A stretch of 64,000 nucleotides of DNA, from contig NZ_JAQQFR010000009.1 in assembly GCF_046025915.1 (NCBI RefSeq), forward strand, positions 1-64,000. The letters run 5' to 3'. This DNA comes from Herbaspirillum rhizosphaerae_A. GTDB lineage: Bacteria; Pseudomonadota; Gammaproteobacteria; Burkholderiales; Burkholderiaceae_D. A model generated the notes under the pieces. That model saw nothing but the letters and a program-made list of their open reading frames with translations. It was not told the DNA's origin and did no database searches. How positions within the stretch are numbered: position 1 is the first letter of the stretch; each line of letters starts with the position of its first letter. This document shows, in pieces, positions 55,254 to 63,872 of this stretch. A program made the position numbers and the translations under genes.

Positions 55254-55890
55254 TGAGCTTATTCTCCATCGATTCACTCCAGCGCGAGAGCGGGTAGCAC
55301 AGTACAAAATAGAACACCCCTACCAGACTGAAAATCAGGAAAGGCTGAAAAATTGAGTTGTTGATAATCTGACCGGCGCGGGTCAGTTCGATAAATCCGA
55401 TCACGGACGCCAGCGAAGTCATCTTGATGACCTGCACCAGAAAGCCCACGGTCGGCGGCAACGACAAACGGAAAGCCTGAGGAATGATCACCAGACGCAG
55501 TGTCTGCCAGCGGGTCAGGGACAAGCATTCGGCGGCTTCCCATTGCGGACGCGGCATCGCTTCGACGCAACCGCGCCAGATATCGCCCAGATAGGCGCTG
55601 GTATAGACCATCATCGCCAGACCGGCGGCCACCAATGCCGGCAAGGCAAAACCATACACCGACAGACCGAAGTAGACGATGAACAGCAAGATCAGCAGCG
55701 GAATGCCCTGAATGCACTCGATGTACACCAGCGTCGGCATCCACAGCCAGCGGCGAGGAGAAATCCGCGCCAGCATCACCGCAAAACCACCGATGCTGCC
55801 GAGAATAAAGGCCAGGCCAGATAGCACCAGCGTCCACCAGATCGACTGCACCAGATAAAAGAAATGTCCCCAGGAGAAACTGCCGATCAT
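55237..55890 (-). CDS. ABC importer permease 2, polar amino acid type
   Basis: 217 residues; ATG at 55890 overlaps the stop of permease 1 (ATGA). Five or so membrane helices and the EAA loop (PQWEAAECLSLTRWQTLRLV). The longer open frame upstream lies inside permease 1 in another phase and is not coding. Confidence 0.9.
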   Translation of the reverse strand: MIGSFSWGHFFYLVQSIWWTLVLSGLAFILGSIGGFAVMLARISPRRWLWMPTLVYIECIQGIPLLILLFIVYFGLSVYGFALPALVAAGLAMMVYTSAYLGDIWRGCVEAMPRPQWEAAECLSLTRWQTLRLVIIPQAFRLSLPPTVGFLVQVIKMTSLASVIGFIELTRAGQIINNSIFQPFLIFSLVGVFYFVLCYPLSRWSESMENKLNVSNR

Positions 55891-56669
55891 GATGCGCTCC
55901 CGTTGGTGTTCGAAGGTGTTGTTGTGGCGGCTGCAACATTCGCCTGGAATGGCGGGATGGCAGGTGGACGGCGGCGTGCCATTTCTGCGGCGGCACGACG
56001 AATCACGCGGCGGCGCTTGAACAGATATTCGCCGAAACCCCATGCCAGCAGCTTGACCAGAATCGACAGCGCCAGGTACATGAAGGCGACCACAATATAG
56101 GTTTCCAGCGAGCGGAAGGTGTCCGACTGCACGGTGTTGGCGATCGCGGTCAGTTCTTCGGCGGAGATCTGCGAAGCCATTGCGGAAGCTTGCATCATCA
56201 GCAGGAACTGGCTGGTCAACGCGGGATAGACGCGCTCGATCGAGGGTTGCAGCATGACATGCCAAGCAATGCGCCAGCGCGACAAGCCGAGGCATTCGGC
56301 TGCTTCTATCTGGCCCTTTGGTACCGATTCCAGACCGGCACGAATGATTTCTGCAGCGTAGGCAGCGATATTAATGATCATTGCCAGCACCGCAGCAGCA
56401 AACGTCGGCATATGGATGCCGAGGCTGGCCAGACCGAAGTACAGCAAGAAGATCTGCACCAGGAAAGGCGTGTTGCGTACCGCCTCGATATAGGCGGAAC
56501 AGGCTTTGGAAATATAGCGGTTGCTACCGCGCTTCAGGAATGCGATCAACGTACCGACCGAGACGCCGACGACGATTGCGACCGTGGTCATCTTCAGTGT
56601 CAGCCATGCACCGGTCAGAAAAACCGGCCAGTAAGGCGCAAGAGGACCAAAATTAAGTGAAAAACCCAT
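55887..56669 (-). CDS. ABC importer permease 1, polar amino acid type
   Basis: 260 residues from the ATG at 56669. HisM/GlnP-like core with EAA loop (GQIEAAECLGLSRWRIAWHV). The C-terminus has an added tail of about 40 residues: an arginine-rich stretch (FKRRRVIRRAAAEMARRR) then a Pro/Thr/Ala segment. First gene of the operon: permease, permease, ATPase, binding protein. The uronate genes next door raise a sugar acid as a possible substrate, although the family is amino-acid type. Confidence 0.9.
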   Translation of the reverse strand: MGFSLNFGPLAPYWPVFLTGAWLTLKMTTVAIVVGVSVGTLIAFLKRGSNRYISKACSAYIEAVRNTPFLVQIFLLYFGLASLGIHMPTFAAAVLAMIINIAAYAAEIIRAGLESVPKGQIEAAECLGLSRWRIAWHVMLQPSIERVYPALTSQFLLMMQASAMASQISAEELTAIANTVQSDTFRSLETYIVVAFMYLALSILVKLLAWGFGEYLFKRRRVIRRAAAEMARRRPPAIPPFQANVAAATTTPSNTNGSAS

Positions 56670-57124
56670 GCCGATGATGCCCTTTATACGTGGCGTTTTA
56701 CTCTGCTCGGCGATGTAATGACAGTGGAGGACACGAGGAACGGGACAACAAAGGCGATCCACCGTGAAACGAATTTTCCCTGCGCTCGCGACCTTGCCGA
56801 TCGGACCTTTACTGCCGAATCCGAAGCGATGCCGCTTGCCTGCGGTGTGTGCGTTGTTGTTATTGGTTACTGTCGCTCACCGTCACTACTACTACCGACT
56901 CGCTACCCTTTTACCCTTGGTTCATGACCGGCAACATTGCGTTGTCTCCTGCCGGATGATGATCCAGGTTGGCTATTTTGCTAACGACCTTGCTTGCTGC
57001 TTTTGCCTTAAGCGGAGCAAAGATAGCATAGATGTACGATAACATACAATTAAAAAATGTGCGTATTCACCTATCGCCGTCAAAGCGTCTGTTCAGAGAC
57101 TATTGGGACGCTTTTCCGAGGCGA
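56670..57124. other. 455-bp region upstream of the ABC operon
   Basis: It must hold the operon promoter. Frames up to 92 codons are open on + without support. At 57033-57048 stands an inverted repeat, TGTA and TACA arms around CGATAACA, of the size bound by GntR-type repressors. Confidence 0.45.
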
Positions 57125-57350
57125 TTATTGGGGGCGAAAGGCGCGATGACGTCGAAAATGCCATCCTGCCCCCGACTCAGAGGGGCAACGCAGAGGGTTG
57201 CCCGCCAAAACGATGAATTGTCGGGCACCCCATAGCCGGCGGTGAGGCCGATGTTCGGGGGAACAGACTGCAGCGCAGCCGCTCAGTCAGGTCGTCGTTA
57301 CTCTGCTATCTGACTAACCAATACCGATGCGGATCGTTTCGATGCCCTAT
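57125..57350 (-). pseudogene. Decayed fragment of a second uronate dehydrogenase gene
   Basis: Three blocks align in order with the 3' part of the intact udh gene (58117-58458): 57125-57167 with its stop-proximal end (shared CGAAAGGC), 57193-57300 with about 58269-58376 (shared CTGCAGCGCAG and GTCAGGTCGTCGT), and 57317-57350 with about 58422-58458 (shared CCGATGCGGAT and GTTTCGAT). About 100 bp and 45 bp are missing between the blocks and small indels break the frame, so no protein can be made. This is the rest of a tandem duplicate or a related gene. Confidence 0.8.
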
Positions 57351-57366
57351 TTTCCTGGTCAACCCA

Positions 57367-57918
57367 TTAGTTCGTTGACGATCCATGCGCGGGGGCAGCG
57401 GAGGTAGCAGGAGCAGGAGGCGTAACCTCCTCCTTTTTCGCCGGATAATCGTATTTCAATTCGGCGTCCTGATCGTAAAGCACCAGCGGCTCTTGTTTGC
57501 CGGAGCGATCCACCTGATGGTAATAGGCGTCTTTTTCAGGCTTCTTGCCATCGGACTTGTCGATACCCTTTGCTGGTGCAGGATTTGCATTCACGGCACC
57601 GGCTGCGGCAAGCTTGTCTGCGTCAGAATGCGTTGCTTCCGTTTTTTTGGCAGCCCGGCGGGCGGCTGCAGCCTGTACTTTTTCCTCTTCCTTCTGATGT
57701 TCCTGCTCCATACCCGTTCTTACCAACATCATCTGCTGCACGAGCATCTGCGCGATCTTTTTCTGGTCCGCGGCAGATAATCCGCTTGATGTTATGTTCT
57801 GATATTTTTTAGTTATTTCCTTCAGTTTCTTTTTCAATTTTTTCAGTTCGCTGCTCTGCCCCGGTACGTCCTTATCCTCGTTAGTAACCTCTGGGGTGGA
57901 CGAAATGGATTCGATCAT
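57367..57918 (-). CDS. Coiled-coil protein of unknown function
   Basis: 183 residues, no signal peptide. A strong coiled coil of Lys/Glu/Leu (about 23-95: SELKKLKKKLKEITKKYQNI, QKKIAQMLVQQMMLVRTGM) is followed by a disordered Ala/Lys/Pro tail. It recalls FlxA-like proteins only weakly. It lies between the decayed and the intact udh copies, facing the same way. The upstream palindrome at 58006 may control it. Confidence 0.6.
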   Translation of the reverse strand: MIESISSTPEVTNEDKDVPGQSSELKKLKKKLKEITKKYQNITSSGLSAADQKKIAQMLVQQMMLVRTGMEQEHQKEEEKVQAAAARRAAKKTEATHSDADKLAAAGAVNANPAPAKGIDKSDGKKPEKDAYYHQVDRSGKQEPLVLYDQDAELKYDYPAKKEEVTPPAPATSAAPAHGSSTN

Positions 57919-58005
57919 TGCCTTCTCCTCTTTGCGCGTTGATGACAGGTTTTACATCGGTCATAAATCGCTACGCTGAAGAAAAATCGCAAGATTAAGG
58001 CTGTT

Positions 58006-58023
58006 TCTAGAATTTATTCTAGA
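58006..58023. promoter_or_regulatory. 18-bp palindrome TCTAGAAT-TT-ATTCTAGA
   Basis: Perfect arms, 88 bp before the coiled-coil gene and 94 bp after the udh stop. It could be an operator or part of a terminator; there is no T run. Confidence 0.4.
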
Positions 58024-58116
58024 TGAGTGAGCATTGCTTTCGACTGTCGGTAAAAACAATCGCAGAGGCCATAGGTGTCCCTTTTTGCCTCGTACAACGA
58101 GATTCCTGCCGGATAG

Positions 58117-58986
58117 TTATTTGGGATCGAAAGGCCCGGTGACGGTGAAGATCCCACCTTGATAGACACGTACAGGATCGTCCGCAGCCGGCATGGGCTG
58201 TGCTTCGATCTTGGCACGGTAAATGTCGGACGTGTCGCGTGCCTTGAAGCCCAGGTGCGCCGCGTAGCGGTTGTCCCACCAGGTTGACGGATTGTCAGAC
58301 ATCCCATAGACGACGGTGTGTCCGACATCTGGAGTGAACAGGCTGCAGCGCAGCAGCTCGGTCAGGTCGTCGTAGCTCAGCCAGCTGGCCAGCGAGCGGC
58401 GATCCTTGGGCTCGGGGAACGACCAGCCGATGCGGATGCTGACGGTTTCGATACCGTAGCGGTCAAAGTTGAACTGCGCCATGTCTTCGCCATAGGACTT
58501 CGACAGCCCGTAATAACCGTCGGGACGACGCAAATCGCGCACATCGATCTTTTCATCCTGGCGATAAAAGCCGGTGACATGATTGGAGCTGGCGAAAATC
58601 ACGCGTTTGACGCCATGGCGGCGAGCAGCTTCATAGACGTGGAAGATGCCCTTGATATTGGCTTCGAGGATTTCTTCAAACGGACGCTCGACCGAAACAC
58701 CGCCCAGATGAACGATGGCGTCGCAGCCGGCGATCAGTGCGTCCATTGCCGCGCGATCCGCAAGGTTGCAAGGGACAACTTCTTCGTGCGCCGCTGCATC
58801 GCCCTGCAAAGCAGCAGCCAGATCGGAGACGCGCAGAACGTCTGCAAATGCCGCCAGCCGCGGACGCAAGACTTTACCCAGGCCGCCACCGGCACCGGTC
58901 AGCAATAAGCGACCAAACTTCTGACCGGATGGGGATGAATGCAAATCGGATGCTGCCGTGCTTGAAGTTGTTGCTTGGTCGGCCAT
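58117..58986 (-). CDS. udh: Uronate dehydrogenase
   Basis: 289 residues, extended SDR of the Udh type. Rossmann motif TGAGGGLG (30-37), SSN strand (FASSNHVTGF) and Tyr159-xxx-Lys163 in YYGLSKSYGE. It has an N-terminal extension of about 24 Ser/Thr-rich residues compared with known Udh. It oxidises D-galacturonate or D-glucuronate with NAD+ to the aldarolactone. kdgD is divergent from it; together they are the oxidative uronate route. Aldarate dehydratase and the semialdehyde dehydrogenase are not in the window. Confidence 0.88.
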   Translation of the reverse strand: MADQATTSSTAASDLHSSPSGQKFGRLLLTGAGGGLGKVLRPRLAAFADVLRVSDLAAALQGDAAAHEEVVPCNLADRAAMDALIAGCDAIVHLGGVSVERPFEEILEANIKGIFHVYEAARRHGVKRVIFASSNHVTGFYRQDEKIDVRDLRRPDGYYGLSKSYGEDMAQFNFDRYGIETVSIRIGWSFPEPKDRRSLASWLSYDDLTELLRCSLFTPDVGHTVVYGMSDNPSTWWDNRYAAHLGFKARDTSDIYRAKIEAQPMPAADDPVRVYQGGIFTVTGPFDPK

Positions 58987-59552
58987 GTTGAGTGTTTCCA
59001 GTATTGGGTAGGTATTCGGAATTCGTCTTGCTCTTGCAATCAGCCTGCCGGTGACGGTCTTTCCGCCTGAGCCAGCTATGGTGTGGCGTCATTTCCGCAC
59101 CGCATTGATTCACGTGATACGTTGTCTTATAACGCGAGCACGGATTATCGGCCTCGCTTCATTTCCTTGTCAAACAAAGTCCGAGCTGGAAATAAAATAT
59201 TCTCGCGCTGCGGCGCATCAAATGGACGATTTTTTAGATCATCTGAATTCGACTTGATTGAGAAATTACTTTAAGTTTTTATTTACAATATATATCAATA
59301 TATTCAATTAATTAAGACCCATAGTTAAAGTAATTATTCATCATTATTTTTATCGGCCGAATCGCCTAGTAGCGCGCTGCATCAAACTTCCCCGATCAAT
59401 CCGCCCTTCCTCATACCCTGCCTGAAAAAGTCATTTATCACCATTGGCAAATGAGAAGATCGCATTGTATGATGACTGATAACAAATAATTCCAATCCAA
59501 CGCAGAGACATTCTTCAGCCACTCCAGCCACCCAGCTACTTCTATCGCCATC
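58987..59552. other. 566-bp divergent control region between udh and kdgD
   Basis: No gene supported. 59265-59345 is very AT-rich and holds a 10-bp inverted repeat (ATTACTTTAA at 59265 and its complement at 59325). At about 59117-59129 an imperfect palindrome GTTGTCTTATAAC resembles a GntR-type operator. The regulator of the uronate genes is not in the window. Confidence 0.45.
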
Positions 59553-60464
59553 ATGACGCCACAAGAACTCAAATCCATCATGGGCTCCGGCCTGCTTTCG
59601 TTCCCCCTGACTGACTTCGATACTAACGGCGATTTCAACCGCCGCGGTTACATTGAGCGCCTGGAATGGCTGGCTCCTTATGGCGCAAGCGCCCTGTTCG
59701 CTGCAGGTGGCACCGGTGAGTTCTTCTCGCTGACCGGCCAGGAATATCCAACCATCATCCAGACTGCGGTAGATACCTGCCGCGGCAAAGTGCCGATCAT
59801 CGCAGGCGCCGGTGGCCCGACCCGCTACGCCATCGAATGCGCACAGGCGGCTGAAAAAGCCGGGGCGCATGGCATCCTGCTGCTGCCCCACTACCTGACC
59901 GAAGCCGGGCAGGATGGTCTGGCAGCACACGTGGAAGCCGTTTGCAAGAGCGTGAAGTTTGGCGTGATCGTCTATAACCGCGGTCAATGCCGTTTGACGC
60001 CAGCTACCTTGGCCCGTCTGGCCGAACGCTGCCCTAACCTGGTTGGTTTCAAGGACGGCATTGGCGACATCGAACTGATGTCCTCGATCTATATGAAGAT
60101 GGGCGACCGCTTCGCCTACCTTGGCGGCCTGCCTACGGCCGAAGTCTATGCCGCGGCCTACAAGGCACTGGGCACTCCCGTTTATTCCTCGGCGGTGTTC
60201 AACTTCATCCCGAAAACAGCGATGGAGTTCTATCGCGCCGTCGCCAACGACGACATGGCGACCCAGCATCACCTGCTGCGCGAGTTCTTCATGCCGTACC
60301 TGGAGATCCGCAATCGCATGCAAGGCTATGCAGTCAGCATCGTCAAGGCCGGCGCCCGTCTGGTCGGCCACGACGCCGGCCCGGTGCGTCCGCCGCTGAC
60401 GGATCTCAACAGCGCCGAAGCAGAAGCGCTGGGTGCCCTGATCGCCAAGCTGGGTCCGCAATAA
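59553..60464 (+). CDS. kdgD: 5-dehydro-4-deoxyglucarate dehydratase
   Basis: 303 residues, DHDPS/NAL superfamily TIM barrel of the KdgD branch: LLSFPLTDFD, GGTGEFFSLT, VIVYNRGQCRLTP with the catalytic tyrosine, and the Schiff-base lysine Lys167 in VGFKDGIGDIE. It dehydrates and decarboxylates 5-dehydro-4-deoxy-D-glucarate to 2,5-dioxopentanoate in aldarate/uronate breakdown. Divergent from udh and probably coregulated. A gene for an exported NTF2-like protein follows 51 bp downstream. Confidence 0.92.
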   Translation: MTPQELKSIMGSGLLSFPLTDFDTNGDFNRRGYIERLEWLAPYGASALFAAGGTGEFFSLTGQEYPTIIQTAVDTCRGKVPIIAGAGGPTRYAIECAQAAEKAGAHGILLLPHYLTEAGQDGLAAHVEAVCKSVKFGVIVYNRGQCRLTPATLARLAERCPNLVGFKDGIGDIELMSSIYMKMGDRFAYLGGLPTAEVYAAAYKALGTPVYSSAVFNFIPKTAMEFYRAVANDDMATQHHLLREFFMPYLEIRNRMQGYAVSIVKAGARLVGHDAGPVRPPLTDLNSAEAEALGALIAKLGPQ

Positions 60465-60515
60465 GAATTAAGGAAAGAATTAACGCCGTACCCCACCAAA
60501 ACCCAAGGAGACAAG

Positions 60516-60974
60516 ATGTTCAGGAAATTGATGTATCTCTGCAGCGCCATGGCATGTTCGATGGTCATTGCGCAAGGCGCTGCCGCGGCACCGACAGCCG
60601 ACGAACAAGCCGTTGCGACTGCGGTTGAAAAACTGCGCGCCGCCATGACCTCCCCGATCGACCGTGCATCCCTGGAACAGCTGGTGGATAACCACCTGAG
60701 CTACGGCCACTCAAACGGCGTCGTGCAAACCAAGGCTGAATTCATCGGCCAGCTGGTCAGCGGTGAATCGACCTTCGTCAGCATCACCCTGTCCGACCAG
60801 ACGATCAACGTACAGCAAGACGTGGCTGTCGTGCGTCACACCCTGACTGCAGCGACCAATGACTCCGGCAAGCCGGGCAATGTTTCGCTCAAAATCCTGA
60901 TGGTCTGGAAAAAAACCGGCGGTCACTGGCATCTGCTGGCGCGTCAGGCAGTACGCTTTGCGGCGCCGACCTGA
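60516..60974 (+). CDS. Exported NTF2-like (SnoaL/DUF4440) protein
   Basis: 152 residues; AAGGAG site. Signal peptide to about residue 24 (AQGAAAAPT). The rest is one NTF2-like fold (AVATAVEKLRAAMTSPIDRA, DNHLSYGHSNGVVQTKAEFI, VWKKTGGHWHLLARQAVRF). It probably shares the kdgD transcript; the terminator at 61000 follows. A role in uronate use is possible but not shown. Confidence 0.85.
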   Translation: MFRKLMYLCSAMACSMVIAQGAAAAPTADEQAVATAVEKLRAAMTSPIDRASLEQLVDNHLSYGHSNGVVQTKAEFIGQLVSGESTFVSITLSDQTINVQQDVAVVRHTLTAATNDSGKPGNVSLKILMVWKKTGGHWHLLARQAVRFAAPT

Positions 60975-60999
60975 TTCAGGCTTGCTGCAATGAAATGAA

Positions 61000-61027
61000 A
61001 AACCGAAGCTTCGGCTTCGGTTTTTTT
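61000..61027 (+). terminator. Intrinsic terminator of the kdgD operon
   Basis: Ten-pair stem AAACCGAAGC / GCTTCGGTTT with a TTCG tetraloop and a seven-T run. Confidence 0.93.
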
Positions 61028-61072
61028 ATGGATGCACGAAAATCCAGTGCTGAGACGATAGTTATGAGGTCG

Positions 61073-62662
61073 TTACGACGCAGCAGACTTGCGACCGCTC
61101 AGTTGTGCAGGATCCGCCTGGAACACGGTCATGCTGTTGATTGACGCCAGCGTCAGCTCCCAACTGTAGTTGTCCTGCGACGTACGGTTATTATTGGCTG
61201 ACTGCGCAGCCTTGAATTGGATCAGATAATCCATCACCCAAGACGACGACGACGGCGTCGTGACATCTGACTCCAGATTGCCCATCACATATTTCTGGAC
61301 GCGCTTGGACTGGCTGGCTGACTGGGTCAGCGATGCCTTGGTCAGCGCACCGAGATCGTAGGCGATGCTGGCATCGCTGCTCGCACGGTCGTCGATCTGG
61401 GTGTAATAGTAGTTCTGCGAATTCTTGTCAGTCGTCAACTTCAATTGCAGTCCCGGCGTCAGCGGTTCGTGATAGCTGGCGGTCAGGTGTGATTGCTGAT
61501 GCTGCGTGATAGCGCGGTTCAATTGTCCGTTTCCTTTGACGCTGCTACTTTGCGAAACGTCGTAGGCGAAGCTATCCGATTCATTCGAGTGCATGGGATT
61601 GCTGAACTGGCTGTTCTGCGTTACCGACGCCGTAAAATCAGCCAGACCTGTGAGCAGACTGTGATCTTCCGCGTTCAGCTTGAAGACTCCGGGCATGCCG
61701 GCTTGCTGCTGCGACGCCGGATAGTTGCTGTTCATCTGCGAAAACGCATCCTTGAACATGCCCATCAGCGACGCATCGCCATGTCCGCGCGTCTGTTCGT
61801 AGTCGAATTGCTTGAGGTAACCGGCGATTGCCTGTGCCTGCTGTTTAGCAGTGCCGATGATGGCGGGATTGGACAGATCGACGGCGACCTTCATGGCGCC
61901 CATCGGCCCGCTTGAATTGACCGAGCGCGTCTTACTGTCGGCATGGAAATCGATGATCTGGCTGTCGCCGTTCACCTTGACGCTCGCATGCAGATCAACC
62001 GATGCCAGCACCGTGGTGTCGAACTGAGTCAGGCCCGTCAGATCCATGTGTGGCGGATTCGCGGTCAAACCGTCAATGGCCTTCTGAAAAGCGCCGGAAA
62101 GCTTGGACAAGGCCTCGCGATCACTATCGCTCAACGTGCCCTTGGTGACCTTTACGTCGACGGCCAGGCCGGTGTCGGTGCTACCCAGCGTCAACTCCAC
62201 CTGCGCTCCGCCGACGGTCTGGATGCTCAGGCTGATCTGATTGTCCGGGGTCTTGTGCAGTTGCGACTGCATCGTTGTTTCCAACGCATTGCCCGGTGCC
62301 ATGCCGGATGCAAACTGCATTACCGATTGCGAGAATCCGGTCGACTCGGTATCAAAACGTCCCAGCAAGGCAGCGCCGATATCCTTGAATCGCAGCGCCA
62401 ACGTAGAAGCGTTATTGTTCGCCCCCATCAGCTTGCTGACGGCATCGCTGGACGTGTTCTCCCAAACCGGCGGCTCCGGTGGTTTGGCGGTAGGCAAGGT
62501 ATAAACCTGCGCGCTGCCACCGGACTGGCCGAGTGTCACCGTGGTGAAGGACTGGGCGGCGTTCTGAGCAGAAGAGCTGCCGGCCGCCGTTGCGGTTTTG
62601 TTTGTCTGTACCGATGGCGATACGGCGGGGCTCGATGTCCCCAGCGAAGACACGTTTGTCAT
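61073..62662 (-). CDS. Large Ser/Gln-rich protein of unknown function
   Basis: 529 residues, no signal peptide, no membrane helix. The first 60 residues are Ser/Thr/Ala-rich (SPSVQTNKTATAAGSSSAQN). Two conserved-looking parts follow: NNASTLALRFKDIGAALLGR (about 79-98) and a middle region of beta-strand repeats (VELTLGSTDTGLAVDVKVTK). The C-terminal half is rich in Gln, Asn and Ser with patches such as NYYYTQIDDRASSDASIAYD. No family recognised. It is divergent from fnr across 316 bp, so an FNR box could act on it too. No good ribosome binding site is seen. Confidence 0.6.
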   Translation of the reverse strand: MTNVSSLGTSSPAVSPSVQTNKTATAAGSSSAQNAAQSFTTVTLGQSGGSAQVYTLPTAKPPEPPVWENTSSDAVSKLMGANNNASTLALRFKDIGAALLGRFDTESTGFSQSVMQFASGMAPGNALETTMQSQLHKTPDNQISLSIQTVGGAQVELTLGSTDTGLAVDVKVTKGTLSDSDREALSKLSGAFQKAIDGLTANPPHMDLTGLTQFDTTVLASVDLHASVKVNGDSQIIDFHADSKTRSVNSSGPMGAMKVAVDLSNPAIIGTAKQQAQAIAGYLKQFDYEQTRGHGDASLMGMFKDAFSQMNSNYPASQQQAGMPGVFKLNAEDHSLLTGLADFTASVTQNSQFSNPMHSNESDSFAYDVSQSSSVKGNGQLNRAITQHQQSHLTASYHEPLTPGLQLKLTTDKNSQNYYYTQIDDRASSDASIAYDLGALTKASLTQSASQSKRVQKYVMGNLESDVTTPSSSSWVMDYLIQFKAAQSANNNRTSQDNYSWELTLASINSMTVFQADPAQLSGRKSAAS

Positions 62663-62978
62663 AGTGGCAATCTAAAGGGCGACGAGCACATCACTCCTCG
62701 CTAGCTGCTTTACGGTAGTTTTCTCGAAATCTTTACAAGTCTTTGCAAATCGCCGGTTGTTTTTTGAGACGAGCCGCTACGGCTCTGGTTCAAAAAACAC
62801 CTCAAAGAACAAAGTTGGACGCGATGAAAGGCCATCTTTTGATCCAGATCAAAGACCGGCCAGATACCCTTGCCCATATCGCCAATAGACCTTCTGCCTG
62901 CGCTATATTGGATAAAACAATTATCTGTGTGCGCGTCCGTACGTTCGGCACGTTCACGCGTCCACACGCCTCCATGCC
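62663..62978. other. 316-bp divergent region before fnr
   Basis: It holds the FNR box (62839-62852) and a long hairpin at 62759-62798: outer arms GTTTTTTGA / TCAAAAAAC, inner arms GAGCC / GGCTC. No gene is seen in it. Confidence 0.6.
62839..62852. promoter_or_regulatory. FNR box (TTGATCCAGATCAA)
   Basis: A perfect match to the FNR consensus TTGAT-N4-ATCAA, centred about 133 bp before the fnr start codon. It suggests oxygen-dependent self-control of fnr and maybe of the divergent gene at 61073-62662. Confidence 0.85.
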
Positions 62979-63737
62979 ATGAGCAATCCTCAAGTGATTC
63001 AGCGATCCGCCAGTCTCCAACCCATGAAAACCAGCTGTGCCAACTGCAGCATGCATCAGCTGTGTTTGCCGATGGGACTCGACAATGCCGACATGGACCG
63101 TCTCGACCAGATCATCGGACGGCGTCGCCGTGTCGCCCGGGGCGAGAGCTTATATCGCATGGATGACCCGTTCAGCAGTCTGTACGCCATCCGCCTCGGC
63201 CATTTCAAAACCTATCAGCTCAATCCGGCAGGCGAACAGCAGATCACCGGTTTTCAAATGGCGGGCGAGCTGATGGGCATGGACGCCATCAGCTCCGACA
63301 AGCATCACTGCAACGTCGCCGCGCTGGAGGACAGCGAGGTATGCGAGATTCCGTTTCATCGGCTGGAAGAGTTGTTCGGCGTGATCCCGACGCTATTGCG
63401 GCACTTTCATCGCATCATGAGCCAGGAAATCACACGCGAGCAAAATGCCATGCTCTTGCTCGGCAATATGCGCGCGGAGCAACGCTTTGCGGCCTTCCTC
63501 GTCAATCTGTCTTCGCGTTATGCGGCGCGCGGTTATTCGTCGACCAGCTTCCAGCTGCGCATGTCGCGCGAAGATATCGGCAACTATCTCGGTCTGACGA
63601 TAGAGAGCATCAGTCGCCTGGTATCGCGTTTTCGCAAGCTGGGCTGGCTCGGCGTCGACAAACGCGAGATTGAACTGCTGGATCCGGAGCGACTCAAGGC
63701 GCTTGCGGCCGGCGCTGAAACCTGCCCCATGACCTAG
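62979..63737 (+). CDS. fnr: FNR-type oxygen-sensing transcription regulator
   Basis: 252 residues. Cys20, Cys23, Cys29 (SCANCSMHQLC) and Cys122 stand at the same numbers as the 4Fe-4S ligands of E. coli FNR. A cNMP-like barrel (about 40-135), dimer helix (136-175) and HTH with ExxSR at 209-213 (LTIESISRLVSRFRKLGW) follow. It turns on anaerobic genes when oxygen loss leaves the cluster intact. The gene next to it, hemN, is a classic target. Confidence 0.95.
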   Translation: MSNPQVIQRSASLQPMKTSCANCSMHQLCLPMGLDNADMDRLDQIIGRRRRVARGESLYRMDDPFSSLYAIRLGHFKTYQLNPAGEQQITGFQMAGELMGMDAISSDKHHCNVAALEDSEVCEIPFHRLEELFGVIPTLLRHFHRIMSQEITREQNAMLLLGNMRAEQRFAAFLVNLSSRYAARGYSSTSFQLRMSREDIGNYLGLTIESISRLVSRFRKLGWLGVDKREIELLDPERLKALAAGAETCPMT

Positions 63738-63768
63738 GCCCGGTTCAGTTGGCCGTGAATAAATCACC

Positions 63769-63847
63769 GTCGGCCTGACGAAAGTCAGAATCCGGCGTCG
63801 TATCAAGCATGGTCACGACACGGGATCCCAGCTTTCGCTGGGATGAC
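63769..63847 (-). repeat. Dispersed 79-bp repeat, copy 2
   Basis: Inverted copy of the element at 19212-19290 (62/79 identical, no gaps). Two hairpins survive (CCCAGC-GAAA-GCTGGG; CTGACTTTCGTCAG). It fills the gap between the ends of the convergent fnr and hemN genes, where it may also help end transcription. Confidence 0.85.
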
Positions 63848-63872
63848 AGCAATAGAAAGATCCTGCACAGCA

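Noticed and set aside
55891..56295. N-terminal extension of permease 2
   Set aside because: The open frame lies wholly inside permease 1 in another phase, its translation is not permease-like, and the ATGA overlap at 55887-55890 gives a normal start.
59382..60461. 359-codon open frame opposite kdgD
   Set aside because: Antisense shadow; kdgD has all catalytic motifs on the + strand.
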